Of a stretch of DNA of 64,000 nt, positions 14,001-25,607 are shown one piece after another. The notes beneath the pieces were generated by a model. The model had not been told where the DNA came from. It searched no databases and saw only the letters and a list, made by a program, of their open reading frames with translations. The position numbers were made by a program, and so were the translations under genes. This DNA comes from Sesamum alatum (lineage: Eukaryota; Streptophyta; Magnoliopsida; Lamiales; Pedaliaceae): positions 13,346,854 through 13,410,853 of the forward strand of contig JACGWO010000001.1 of NCBI GenBank assembly GCA_034509735.1. The letters run 5' to 3'. Numbering within the stretch: position 1 is the stretch's first letter; each line of letters starts with the position of its first letter.

Positions 14001-16099
14001 AATCTAATAGTATCAGCAAATCCCTTGTATGCAGCCCTGTTCAGAAGCAAGGAGGACCAAGGCATGGCTATTACCAAAAAATGCATAGCTCACCAAGTTC
14101 ATATAGAAAAACCCTAATACATTGTCCTAGAAACAACAATCAGTTATATATCTGCAAAGTCCGTTAACAAATAATCTGATCAGAGAACGAAAAGATAAAG
14201 CAAACTAGCAGTCTTTCAGACTGAAAACAGCCCTCCGGGAAGCAACAAGGAATAAATACTCAAGAAAGCATAGTTGGACACATTCAGATGGAGATACAAT
14301 AGAACAGATTTCGTCTAGAAGCCACAATCAGATGGAGATTTTCACTAGTCTTTCATTATTTTAATCAGTAACACAAAATGTACAAGGAAGATGTTTGAAC
14401 GCTGAAAAATCACCACCGACATTGTCCTTGCATGCTCGAACTCATGGTCCAAGAAAACGTAAATGGCTTCAAATAGCAGACTAAACCAAGCTCGAGAAGG
14501 CGAGGGTGCAGAGAAGGAAAAAAAAGGTAATGCACGGTTAACCAGATAATCACATATTCTTTCCATCATTCTTGATCCTCAGTCCTTTTCAATCAACGAC
14601 ATGGTGAAAGAATTAACTTCTCGCATAACAATTATCAACTACAATCTATGATTTAAATTTTGATGTTTTAAGCACTGAGCCTTGCAGATGAGGTATTCTT
14701 TATATGCTTGTGCAGACATGAGTAGATAGTGAAATTAAATTTATTTTCACTAGTGTGGCTTACTTGCGAATAAAATGTATCATATCAGCATATAAATCAA
14801 TAAATTGATGTTGGCAAACTTTATATGAAATAGAGACAACCTGCATTTTGGAAACTCTAACCAACAAAACAAAAATAATTAATACATATGATATGATACT
14901 TGTCCCAGCACATAAAATTTAAGCATCTACAGGATAAGTCTTTCTTTAGACTATTAAAGCCAAAGTTGTCAGGTAAATAGCAGCGAAAGCGGAATCAGAA
15001 TTGTAAAGTAAAGGAATTATACATTTGTGCTATGTAGTTACTGGACTACTACATACCAATGCAGAGGGCTCCTTCCATCATTATCCGGTACGTCAAAATC
15101 AGCATGATACTTAGCTACAATGTAATTCAGGAACCCTGTTTGTCCATATTGAGCAGCAACATGAACCGGCTGCCACCAAAGTGCTTATTAGATTTTACTC
15201 AATTTAATCTATAGCAAAAGAGTCAATTAATATCAATAGTTCATGAAATAACACCCTCTGCTCAGCGACAGAATTCTGCGACTGCAATTAGCAGTTCAGC
15301 ATACAGACAGTAAGCTCCCAAAACATAGACGCCTGAAGTGGCACTTTTTGGAAGCAGACAAGTTATAAAATGACACTCCTTTCCACTCTCGTATCATTTA
15401 CTCAGTGACAGCCAATAGAATATCACTAATTATAGCCGCCGATTAAATAATTTCCAAGCAGTCTTAAAAATCAACAACACAAGCAGTCTTGGCAGCATAA
15501 TCCTTATTCTTGTTCTAACATAACATCATCGCTAGAACAGCTTCAGAACAATCAACAAATAAACATCAATCATGAGCAAAAAAAAAAAAAGTTCACAAAA
15601 GTACCGACAATTACCCTGTAACCATTAACATCCGCAGCCTCCACACGCGCCCCATTCTGTAGCAACACATCCGCAGCCGCAATTGATCCTCGAACTGCCG
15701 CCCAATGCAATGCCGTCTGCCCCGCATGATCCTTCGCATTCACCTCTCCACCATGCTTCCAAAAAGGAAACCAAAGGATAAATCTCCAATCGGATGAAAC
15801 CAGAACTTATCATCTAGTAACCAATCACGAAACAGAAAACTATATTACCAACTTACCTCAATAATATACTGAACAATGTCGGCAAAGTTGTTGAGGGCGG
15901 CCCACTGGAGGGGGTAGTAACCGTTGCCATCGGATTGGGACAGGGAAACACCGTCGTGTTCCACGAACTTCCGAAGCTTGTCAAAATCTCCATACGCGGA
16001 GGCGGAGAAAACGTCTACGATGTGAACTTCGTTAGGGTTGCCATTGGAGGGCTTGTGTTCATTGGAATCTGAAACGATTTCGATTTCTGATGAAGCCAT
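8025..16099 (-). CDS. PAT23: Ankyrin-repeat DHHC protein S-acyltransferase (PAT23/TIP1 group)
   Basis: This integral membrane palmitoyltransferase attaches fatty acids to cysteines of target proteins, probably at Golgi or vesicle membranes (family knowledge). Thirteen exons on the minus strand join in frame to 540 residues: 15857-16099, 15615-15755, 15057-15169, 13957-14036, 13456-13619, 12569-12704, 12398-12497, 11968-12019, 11799-11876, 11573-11671, 10409-10487, 9753-9901 and 8025-8213. The start is MASSEIEIV; an upstream in-frame Met at 16177 is less likely. Residues about 27-245 are ankyrin repeats with repeated PLHWAA motifs. Two membrane segments follow, then a Cys-rich domain with DHHC at 390-393 in [11 protein letters not shown], then two more membrane segments and the ARNITTNE motif. 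The length and the short C-terminus match Arabidopsis PAT23 (about 536 residues) rather than TIP1/PAT24 (about 620). Intron 12 is about 1.5 kb. Confidence 0.95.
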
Positions 16100-17682
16100 T
16101 TGAGATTGAATAGATGAATTTTTCTTTTCTCTGAAATTCTCCTTTACATCAAGTGAAAGAAAAACCTGTTGAATCAATCGAGAGCTTTTTCGTGGGGGTT
16201 TAGGGTTTGGTTACGATGTTAGAATCTGATTGCGTACTAAGTTCGAACTTGCAAGCTAGCCAACTGTCCTGGGGAAGGTGGAGGCTGGAAACTTGGAATA
16301 GTAGGCAGGTAAGGCTTCATGGGCTGTTTGGTCATTTTCCTCACATTTTCATTATTATTATTTTTCTTTTTTGGCAATTCAAATACACTAGAGTGTGTGC
16401 ATAATTAATATTAAATTAAGAAAAAGTGTTATTTTAACATATATTGATAAATATACTAAGAAAATTATTAAATTTTATTGAGGAACGAGAAGAAAATAAT
16501 AAAATAAAATAAAATAACAGACCAAATGAATTTTAGATTTAACAAGTTAATTATTAATGTATATTATCTAGATAAATAAATAAGATTATAAGAAATTGTT
16601 GAAAAATAAAAAATGACAGGTAAAAAATTTGAAGACAGCAAAATAATAATTTTCAATTATATCAACTAATAAGTATGGTGCATCCGATACATGTGCATAA
16701 TTTTAAAAGACTATTTAAAATAAAATATTTAAATTAAAATTTTAAAAATTTGACAAACCAAAATTAATTTAGATACTTAAAGGAGTCGCGCTAATAATAT
16801 ATAATATTGATGTGTAAATAATCGATAACATATGAAATAAAATATAGACATTTAGGATTCTCAGCATTAACATTGTGAAAATTTGAAATTCACAGTGTAC
16901 GAGACGTTATAAATAATTGAACTCACAACTTGACGAATCAATGCAAAAAATTCAACGCCAATGTTATTATTAAAAAAATTAAGTTATCCATTTACGACAA
17001 TATATTATGTACATTTACACTAATTTGGGGTTAATCTTATCTTAATTGCAAGATATCTCTTATAAAAATATTGTTAAAATATTACCTTTCGCGATTTGAG
17101 TAATCTTTAATATGTTTTTATTATTCTTTCTACAAATTTCGCCTCCAAATATATTTCCTTTTACACCATGGGCTAATTTTAGTTTGTACCATGAGGAAAC
17201 TTTTTTCAGGATTTTTCATGTGATATATTATAATATAAACGCTTAAATTAATGTTTTTATTGAATTTAGATTATATTGCACTTATTGGGCTTGACCCTTT
17301 TTTATGGTTTATTCGATTTTCAAGTTATTCTCATTTTGATTCGATCTTGTTTATTTTTATTAAAAAAATAAGTCACCTGATAAAATATAGACTAAGAAAA
17401 ATATGTGTATTAGCCAAACAAGGGATAATTTAGTATGGGGACAAATATTTAGGCATGACGCATTAAGAAAAATCACTTATTGGAGGACATCTGGGTGAGC
17501 TTCCAAAGTATCTTATAAAATGTTATTGAAATTATAAGTTATAATAAAGTGTTTGGTTCATAAAAAATTCAAAAAATTAAGATACTACGAGCTTGTAAAC
17601 TAATTATCTTCTAAAGGAGTTTATAATTTATCTTAAAAATTTTAGTAATACTTTACAAATTTTAAAAATATTTTATACAATA
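16100..17682. other. AT-rich intergenic and promoter DNA
   Basis: The first few hundred bases are the 5' untranslated and promoter region of the minus-strand S-acyltransferase gene. The rest is AT-rich with poly-A/T tracts. No gene or element end is recognised until the target duplication at 17683-17692. Confidence 0.5.
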
Positions 17683-17692
17683 TATAAATTTA

Positions 17693-18688
17693 GGGCAAAA
17701 TGCAATTTACCCCTTGTGTAAAAAAAATTATCAATTTATACCCTTGTGTTTTGAACAAATAAGCAAAATACCCTCCTCGCGCGAGTTGTGTGATACACGC
17801 GCTCACTTTTCTTTTCTTAAATTTTTTTTATTTGTATTTTTATTTTGCAACTGTTGAATTTTATATGATTCAAATCAACGGTCCAGATTTACTTACATAA
17901 ATAATTTATAAACAAAATTCAATATATATATATATATATTTGTATATTTATGATAATATAATATGTATAATATGTATTTATAATATATATATATAATATG
18001 TATGTATATTTCCCCTCCATCCGGCCGGCAAGCGCCGCCAACGCCCTTCCCCCTCCTCTCTCCTGCCCAGCAGCGGTCGCCCTTCCCCTCCCCAGCAGTC
18101 GGTGCCCCTTCCCTTCCCCAACAGCCGCCGCCCCTTCCTTCCCCCTCCCCAACCGCCCCTGCCCCGTCGCCCTCCCTCCCATTACATTCTCGTCCCCCCC
18201 CTCCCACCCCATTCCCGTCGCCGCCCCCTTCCATTACATTTCTCGTCGCCCCCCACCCCATTCCCGTCGCTGCCCCCCTCCCAAGCCGCGCGCCCTCCCC
18301 TCCCTCCCCTTTCCCGTCGCCCTGCTCCCCTACCCAGATCCCGACCTCCCCTTCCTGTTCCCCTCCACTAGCGCCGCCCTCCTCCCAGGTCGACGGCGGC
18401 CCCCTCCCCCCCCCCCTAACCCATGAATTTTTAATTTTAATTTTTATATTCTATTAATATTATATGTTATTTTTTAAAAGTAGTTATTTTATATTTTTTT
18501 TATTTATATGATATGTATATATATGTATGTATATATAATTTATAATTTATTTTTATATTTTGTATAAATCTGAACCATTGATCTAATTCAAAAAAATATG
18601 AGCAGTTGATTTTATAAATAAATATGAACCATTGATCTAAAGAAGGAAAGATCTAAGCCCTTGATTTGTTTATTCAATATCCACCGTT

Positions 18689-18721
<33 letters not shown>

Positions 18722-18936
18722 CAAGATCTAACTGTCAAATTTAGGGGTATAAACATCATTTTTTAGATAAAATTTAATCAGAATCACACATAGGGCGCGT
18801 GTGTTGCACTCCTCGCATTGGGGGGGTATTTTGCTTATTTGTTCAAAACACAAGGGGGTAAATTGATAATTTTTTTAACACAAGGGGGTAAATTGCTCTT
18901 TTCAAATAACACTTGGGGGTTGGATGCATTTTGCCC
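17693..18936. mobile_element. Non-autonomous MULE with GC-rich core (element A)
   Basis: The element is 1,244 bp and is flanked by a perfect 10-bp target duplication, TATAAATTTA, at 17683-17692 and 18937-18946. Both ends begin GGGCAAAATGCA. The TIRs are about 85-110 bp and contain two to three spaced CCC(C)TTGTGTT motifs and a shared AACAAATAAGCAAAATACCC block. Inside are AT microsatellites (about 17921-18003 and 18690-18720), GTTGATT / GATCTAA motifs, and a C-rich core. A 10-bp duplication with long TIRs is typical of Mutator-like elements. It encodes no transposase, so it must have been moved in trans. Confidence 0.85.
18001..18420. repeat. C-rich low-complexity core of element A
   Basis: This block is dominated by CCCTTCCCC, CCGCC and CCCATTCCCGTCGCC units and is strongly GC-rich between two AT-rich flanks. 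All three plus-strand frames read as Pro/Ser-rich text and the minus strand as Gly-rich text, which is the mark of low complexity rather than of a gene. It may be a captured, decayed GC-rich gene fragment, but I recognise no source. Confidence 0.7.
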
Positions 18937-18960
18937 TATAAATTTATAAGATTTTTTAAA

Positions 18961-19190
18961 TAAAGGGTAATTACATCAATATCTCATGAGGTTAGCCAAA
19001 ATACCCATACACTACTACTTTTTGGAAAATCACAACTATATCCCTATGAAGTTATTGTTGTAACTACAACTGCACTCGTATTCAAAAGCAAAATTTATAC
19101 AAACACACATTGAAAAAATTACTCTAACACCCCTTCGGAGGTATGGCTATTATTTTGAAAAAGACACGAGGTATTTGCATAATTTGACTT
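18961..19190. mobile_element. Small MULE-style MITE remnant
   Basis: The left end reads AAAGGGTAATTACATCAATA and continues with CTCATGAGGT. The right end, reversed, gives AAATTATGCAAATACCTCGTG. Both carry a spaced ACC-type motif, so the two ends look like imperfect inverted repeats of one element of about 230 bp. No exact target duplication was found. It lies just outside element A. Confidence 0.35.
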
Positions 19191-19594
19191 AATTTCAGAA
19201 TGTCTCAATATAATTTATAATTAAATAAATTTAGCTGAACAACCTATTAATATAAGTCAATAATATACCTAACCCATTAATTAAAGGAAATGGAGCCATA
19301 TTTGGAACAATATTAATTTCTAAAATTATTACTAATGATTCTAAAAATAATTGAAGATGATTACGCCAAACCTATACTGACTGAATCCGTCTATTATTAC
19401 GGTCATGATACAAAATCCACCAACGAACAAATAAAATAGAATTAAGAAAAAATATTTATTATTTGCACCATAAATAAAAAACTATAAATAAAGAACACAA
19501 AAAGCCATCAACCAACCACCGGACAGAATTTGGAGTCTGTGGTTTATATTCAGAGCAACAGTCCACAAACCTTTCTCCCATCAGCACAAAGAAG
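19191..19594. promoter_or_regulatory. Upstream region of the pyrophosphatase gene
   Basis: This 400-base AT-rich stretch should hold the promoter and 5' untranslated region of the gene that starts at 19595. I see no defined TATA box or regulatory site that I could support. The part at 19205-19440 has a different texture from the surrounding A/T runs, but no identity was found. Confidence 0.35.
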
Positions 19595-22500
19595 ATGGCG
19601 GCCACGAGAGTGATGGCGTCGGCGAGCAGCGCCTTCTCCGGCACTGTGCTAATCAGGAGCCCGTTGAGGGGAAAACCGCAGAGCCTAAGCATTTGCTTCA
19701 GAAACAACAGAGTGTTGGCGCAGAGGAGGCGTCTCTTCACTTGCACTGCGATCTATAATCCCCAGGTTCAGACCAGGGAAGAGGGCCAGCCCGAAACCCT
19801 CGACTACCGCGTTTTCTTTCTTGATAATTCGGGGAAGAAGGTATGTGAATAGAAGGATTTGTGTGATGTCTCTTGTTTTTTTGAGTAATTATGTGCGTTT
19901 TTGGTTGTTAATTAGAGGATGTATTGTGGAATCTGAAGTATTTTGGGTGAATGGTGCAAGGCAGATCGTCTATTGATGTTTGTACATAATGCAACCTTAG
20001 TCAGATTACTGATATTTCCGTTTCAATAACATTTTAACAGTATTCATGTTTTTACTGTGCGAATCATTTAAAATGTTTTGTCGTTAGCTGTTCTTAAATG
20101 CTTTGGAGTAATGTATGGGAAGAGAGTGCAATTTTGAAGAATAAAACAAAGAATCATTTGATATTAGTACAGCGAGAATTTGAATGTAAAAGGAATCTAT
20201 TTAATGTAGCATATAAGTTGGGTAACGGAAAATCTGAGTTTAACTTGAAATGAGACTTATCCAAATGACAGTCTTACCAAATGGTAGGAAAGTTGGGAAA
20301 ATATTGTTTTTGTTTCTTTTTCAATGTAAAGATACCAATAATGTGAATAATTGAGCATCATGTTCTTCCTAAAATGTGGATGTATATTCATCAGCTGATA
20401 CCGAGCACTGTAATTATTGGCATGCAGATTTCCCCTTGGCATGATATACCACTCCATTTGGGAGATGGTGTATTCAATTTCATAGTTGAGATTCCAAAAG
20501 AATCAAGTGCAAAGATGGAGGTGGCTACAGACGAGCACTTTACTCCCATTAAGCAAGACACCAAGAAGGGAAAACTTCGATACTATCCGTAAGTTTGTTC
20601 TGATTCATCTTTTAATCCTAGACAGCACAACTTTATTTAGTTTCTACTTTTTAATGTGACTTATTTACCTCTTCGGCCCACTTTTTGCTTTTTCATTGCT
20701 ACATAAATCCTGGTTTCACTCTGAAGTGAAATGAAAGAAAAGTCATGTCGGGCTACTTTTTAGTCATTGGCATTTTCAAGACTCTAAATGTATGGTTGAG
20801 TCTGTTGACATGGCTAGTTTAGCGATAGTGCATATTGTATTATGCATCGTGGATTAGCTGCGCCACTCTAGATTTGGGCTTGCAGGTGTTCCTCAAGTGG
20901 TATATAGCTTCCAGCACAAAGTAAGAGACAGAAGGAAAGGAGAAGGCTTTGAATCAATTTAGATACTAAACATGCTTTCTTCTTTTTAGTCCTATTATAT
21001 CTTCTATTTCAGATATTCAAATTTGGTTTATTCTTTCTCAGTCACTCATCTTCTACTCTTTTGTAGATACAACATTAACTGGAACTATGGATTGCTTCCA
21101 CAAACATGGGAAGACCCTTCACTTGCAAATGCTGAAGTCGAGGGGGCATTTGGAGACAATGATCCAGGTACGATTTTATCCTTTTCAACATTTACTATCC
21201 TGTGTCCTGAACTAAACTTCTTTCAGTGCTTAGCAAATGATATCTTGGAAATAAAGCAAGCAAGCCACTTATTTTCAATTGTTGGCACTTTTCTGAATAG
21301 TTGATGTTGTCGAGATTGGGGAAAGCAGAGGTAAAATTGGGCAAGTGTTGAAAGTGAAACCCTTGGCTGCTTTGGCAATGATTGATGAGGGGGAACTTGA
21401 CTGGAAAATAGTTGCAATTTCACTGGATGATCCAAGGGCTTCCCTTGTTAATGATGTCGATGATGTTGAAAAGCATTTTCCGGTATGTAATGCTAATGAA
21501 TACTTGTGGATCCGTTTATTTCCAATTTCAAGAAATATATATGTAACAGTTGGTATTGAAAGTCTACTTCATTAATTCATTGTTCAATTACATGCGGACC
21601 TGCTTTGTTGTTCAATACAATAAACAGAAGTTTGCCTATCTTGTCTTTATTTGGTCTGTTGCCCCAGGAGTTCTTTGAGCTGGGATTTTGTTGGCTTGAC
21701 TTCTGAATCTCTAGCAAAATGGGCTTTTGATTTAATCCTTAAAAATGCTTTGAGAAATTCTACCTTCACCTGAGGATGGTTTGCCTAGGGTTCCAAGGAG
21801 GGTTTAGTATCAATCTAGGCTCATGTTGCTGCTCCCCTTGTATTAGGAGGAGAAAGCAAACATGTTATAAGTTGGTCTTTGGCAATGAGTCATGTGTTTG
21901 CTGAGGAAGGATTTTCCTTTGAAATATGACAAAGTTATTTTCTCAAAAAAAAAAAGGCTTTTGATCCGGAAAAGAGCCTTTCCCAGCTGGCATTTATGGA
22001 TTTTTCTTAGGCCAATATGTCATAGTCTTCTTCTTTTGTTGCGTCCGGTATCCTTGACCAAATTTATATATCTCCACATGGAACTTCTTATGTGATGGGC
22101 AGTGGGCTGTAATTGGCAACCAATCAAGCTTTAAAAACTGTAAGCGAAGTTTGGGTTACTCTTTGTTATAGTAAAATTTATCTACTGGAAAGTTTAGAAC
22201 AGGAAAAACGCTAGAAGCTAACTTGCGATGGATTTGAACGCTATCGTTGTCCCTTCTTATCATCAGGGCTTAAATTCTAACATTATTTCGTGAAAGAGAA
22301 AGTGATAAACTCTCATTTCGAGTTGGTGTATCTAAATTCTAGCGTGCTTTGTATTTCTGATAAGTACTGTGAACTCGTTTTGCACCTCTTCACAGGGAAC
22401 CCTTACTGCAATCAGGGACTGGTTTAGAGACTACAAGATTCCTGATGGAAAACCAGCTAACAAGTTCGGTCTTGGCAACAAGCCAGCAAATAAGGTATTA

Positions 22501-23036
22501 TTTGGAATGAGTACCTGAAATCTTGTATTTCCTTTCCGTTATTATCTTGGAAACTCTTTAGAGCTGCCTGAGGACCAATTTCATTTTCCAGTCTCTTGAA
22601 ATTTCATACGCAACGAATGGTAATATTTCGAAACTTCTCAACTGTTAAGAAGTAATTCAGAGGCCACATTATCAGAATCTGCCATTTGCAATCAGTAATT
22701 TATGCTGGAAAAAGTGTTCTAGTTTGTGTTATCATCTCCAAGATGAAACTAGTTGATATTCCACATTTCCAGATAACATTTCTTTTGGTTAAAATCCTCT
22801 CGACCACCCCCAGTAAGACAACCAAACGAGCAAGTAAAATCACAGTCTTGTTCATTAAAAAGCCAAGATGTTTGTATTGGAACTTCTTTCTTTAGCCCTT
22901 AGAATTGCTCTGGCCACTCATCAATCTTGTTCTATGATTACAGGATTTTGCTCTCAAGGTTATCACTGAAACCAACGAATCCTGGGCTAAGCTTGTGAAA
23001 AGATCTATTCCTGCTGGCGAACTTTCTCTTGTCTAG
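19595..23036 (+). CDS. PPA6: Soluble inorganic pyrophosphatase, chloroplastic
   Basis: The enzyme hydrolyses pyrophosphate to two phosphates in the plastid stroma and so pulls ADP-glucose and other biosyntheses forward. Six exons join in frame: 19595-19840, 20428-20588, 21067-21167, 21301-21482, 22396-22494 and 22944-23036, giving 293 residues. The first roughly 60 residues are rich in Ser, Arg and Ala and low in acids, as in a chloroplast transit peptide. The mature part has SPWHDIPLH, then the Mg2+-binding family signature DNDPVD (Asp166, Asp168, Asp171). The C-terminus WFRDYKIPDGKPANKF is also typical. The length and plan match Arabidopsis PPa6 (about 300 residues). All junctions are GT-AG and no frame problems are seen. 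Confidence 0.95.
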
Positions 23037-23458
23037 ACTGCGAACAACCAGTAAGACACTGAAGGTCTCTTGCTGGCAACTCCTCATATTTATTTGTCTA
23101 GATTAAAACTTTAATTTTTTTCAGTTAAGCTCTATCTTTTCAGCAATGCAACTGCTTCTATTGTGAGATATAATACTCTTCCTGCAAAAGTTTTTCCTGA
23201 ACAAAGAGATTTTCTTTTTCCACCACCCCTTGAATTGCTGCTTGTGTTTCATTTCATGCATCCCCAACCTCAATCAACAGAATTACATCAGACAAACGGC
23301 AACATAACTTGTATAAATAAACAACTTTGACATAGTCACAGAGCTGGAAATACATGATCTTATCCTTATACGGACGAGAAAAAAACATACAAATATCCAG
23401 AAAAAAAATGAAAAAAACTAGCATAGAATATACACATTTTGACAGCCATAGCTAAAGT
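23037..23458. other. 3' region of the pyrophosphatase gene
   Basis: This short intergenic stretch presumably holds the 3' untranslated regions of the plus-strand pyrophosphatase gene and the minus-strand small ORF. No other feature is seen. Confidence 0.4.
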
Positions 23459-23698
23459 TCAACAACTTTCTTGATTCCCCGTCCCTTTATTGGAAGCCCG
23501 TGAAGAACGGAGATGATCAATGGACTCCTCTTCCTCCTTGGGCCCTTGTCGAAACATAGAATAGGTATGTGGAAACCATTTTGGTAATGAGGATCCGAGT
23601 AGGAAAACAGGGTCGGATTTGGATGAGTGAGATTGAGAGGCCTGTGAAACGGGTCTGGTATGGCGGGCTAGTAAGAGCATGGCTGCTGTAGGTGACAT
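23459..23698 (-). CDS. Small hypothetical protein, 79 residues
   Basis: I do not recognise this protein. From an ATG at 23698 the frame reads MSPTAAMLLLARHTRPV and ends at 23459. It is Ser/His/Pro-rich in the middle, has an aromatic KWFPHTYSMFRQGP segment, an acidic EEEES run and a polar C-terminal tail. The frame stays open upstream to an ATG at 23926, but that part crosses a CA/TG microsatellite read as a Thr-His repeat, so I prefer the internal start. It has no introns, sits between two genes, and has no clear signal peptide or membrane span. It may be a species-specific small protein or a chance frame. Confidence 0.4.
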   Translation of the reverse strand: MSPTAAMLLLARHTRPVSQASQSHSSKSDPVFLLGSSLPKWFPHTYSMFRQGPKEEEESIDHLRSSRASNKGTGNQESC

Positions 23699-23725
23699 GG
23701 CCAGTTTCCAATTCAAGAATTGAAA

Positions 23726-23753
23726 TGTGTGTGTGTGTGTGTGTGTGTGTGTT
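23726..23753. repeat. TG/CA dinucleotide microsatellite
   Basis: About 13-14 TG units lie just upstream of the preferred start of the small minus-strand ORF. Read on the minus strand they would encode alternating Thr and His in a longer version of that ORF. The tract is probably in its 5' untranslated region and length-variable. Confidence 0.85.
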
Positions 23754-23926
23754 TGTGGGTGAAGGGGAGTTAAGAGTTGGTGTTTGTGATATAATGGAGG
23801 TGGATTTTGGGTTAGGAAGAAACTGGGGGCGGGCGCTGTTTCATTTTGCTTGTGGTTTTTGAATTGAGTGATGCAGCGGAATCCCACGAGCTTTGCTGAT
23901 TGTTCTTCAATGGATTTTTCAGACAA

Positions 23927-25607
23927 CAGTTATAAATAATAATAATAAATACTGCTTTTACCGCTACTGGTTCCAAGGATGATTGATAAATTATTATTGG
24001 TTTTTTACTCTCTTGTCAAGGTTAAAATTAGTAAAGTTGTCCTACTTTTATTGATGATGTAATAATTTATGAAGATAATAATAGCCATTGCTTTGTTCTT
24101 ATCCACTCCAACAAGTGGGTCCCACGCAGTGTGTGTGTGCGCCACACTCAAAATCCAAAACCACTTTTGGGGACAAAATTTTCTGAAAGGCCTGAGGCCC
24201 TGAGCTGGAGCATTTGTGCTGGATTCCTAACATGGATAAGTTAGATCCAAATAAATAAATGGGCAAAATTTCAGTTTTAGTTTTATTTACTATTCCAGTT
24301 GCATAACTTATACCAATGATATAAGTTATCATGTGAATAATACAACAATAAATACTTGAGGCAAATGTCATTTTTACCCTCCATAATTGTGGTAGATGGT
24401 ATTGACAGAACTCACCTACCATCCTGATCTGTTCAAACTAATCCACTTTCCTCGTCTTATTCCTTCTAAGTTGCCGAACTGTATGCAGTCGAAATGGAGA
24501 AAAAATAAAAAAATTAACATCAAATTAAAAATAAAAATCCAACAAAATTCCAAACCACCAACAAAAAACCATAAGAAAGAAAATAAAATAAAATAAAAAT
24601 AATTTTCACATGAACGGGAAACCACAAATTAAAGGAGAGCAAAGAATTGAAAAACAATTATCTAATTTGCATTCCAGTAGCTGAGCCTATCTCGTCAACA
24701 AGAGAAGCACAACAGGTAAGTTCGAATTAGGGTATTTTTCACAATGGGGGTGAAAATGCTTATCTCTATATTTATATGATTGAAGGGCTAATGGGTAATT
24801 TTGTCATCCAACACAAATAAATACAACAAAATATATATTTTGCAGATTTTTTCCAAATTTAGTGGTATATGTAAGTAAAAACCTTACAATTTATACAAAA
24901 CTTTCTAATTATTCATTTAGTTCAAGATAATCCTATCACTCGTTTAATTCTGTTCTCAAAGTAAATGGGGCTAAGTATACAGAACTTTGAAGGCATATTA
25001 ATGGTCGGGTAGAAATGAATTACACAAATTAGATCTCAATTCATGAATCTGGATGAGAAATTGGATCGTTCAATGAATTTGGTGAAATAATTAGGGTTTG
25101 AGGAAGAAAGGGAAAGTAGGAGTTTCGAATTACGAGGAGTACACATTTTTAGTTGGGCAATCCAAGATTAAAACTGTAAATTTAATAAATTAACGGACTG
25201 ATATGTTTTATATAAATAAATGCAGTACTTCATTTAATCATTAGTTAGTTAACTACAGGACTAAATGTGTCAAAATTAGAAAATTCACCGAACCAAATGT
25301 GTTTTCTTAAAATTAAAGGACCAAAAGTACAATACAACTATAGTTACATGACTAAGAACAAAATTTTGCTAAATAACAATATAGCCAACTGAAGATCAAT
25401 TCCTCTTATAACACCAAACAACTCAGACAAATTTTGACAGTTCTAAGAAAAGAAGAAAGCATTATTTACAAACTCAAAAGAAAATCGAAATCAAGAATGT
25501 ACACTAAATGCGTGTAAAAGCCCGCAAAAAATTCAACTCATCGGTCATTGCAAGATTCCGTCCAGGGCCGGTAAGGACACTACGCCGTCCATGGCCAGGT
25601 GAAGAAA
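23927..25607. other. Intergenic AT-rich DNA
   Basis: No gene is recognised. An A-rich stretch at 24495-24600 gives Lys/Asn-rich chance frames. The 24,740-25,340 part contains phrases such as GGTATTTTTCACAATGGGGGTG and CAGGACTAAATGTGTCAAAA that resemble worn MITE ends, but no paired termini were found. The right part is the 3' region of the transporter gene. Confidence 0.4.

Noticed and set aside
17893..18457. Overlapping ORFs of 89-151 codons on both strands in the C-rich block
   Set aside because: All frames are Pro/Ser- or Gly/Arg-rich because the DNA is low-complexity and C-rich. The block lies inside a transposon with clear target duplications. No domain or start context supports a gene.
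19205..19440. Possible organelle-derived or coding insert upstream of the pyrophosphatase gene
   Set aside because: The texture differs from nearby DNA, and a reversed frame gives a hydrophobic text, but it contains stops and I could not identify any source.
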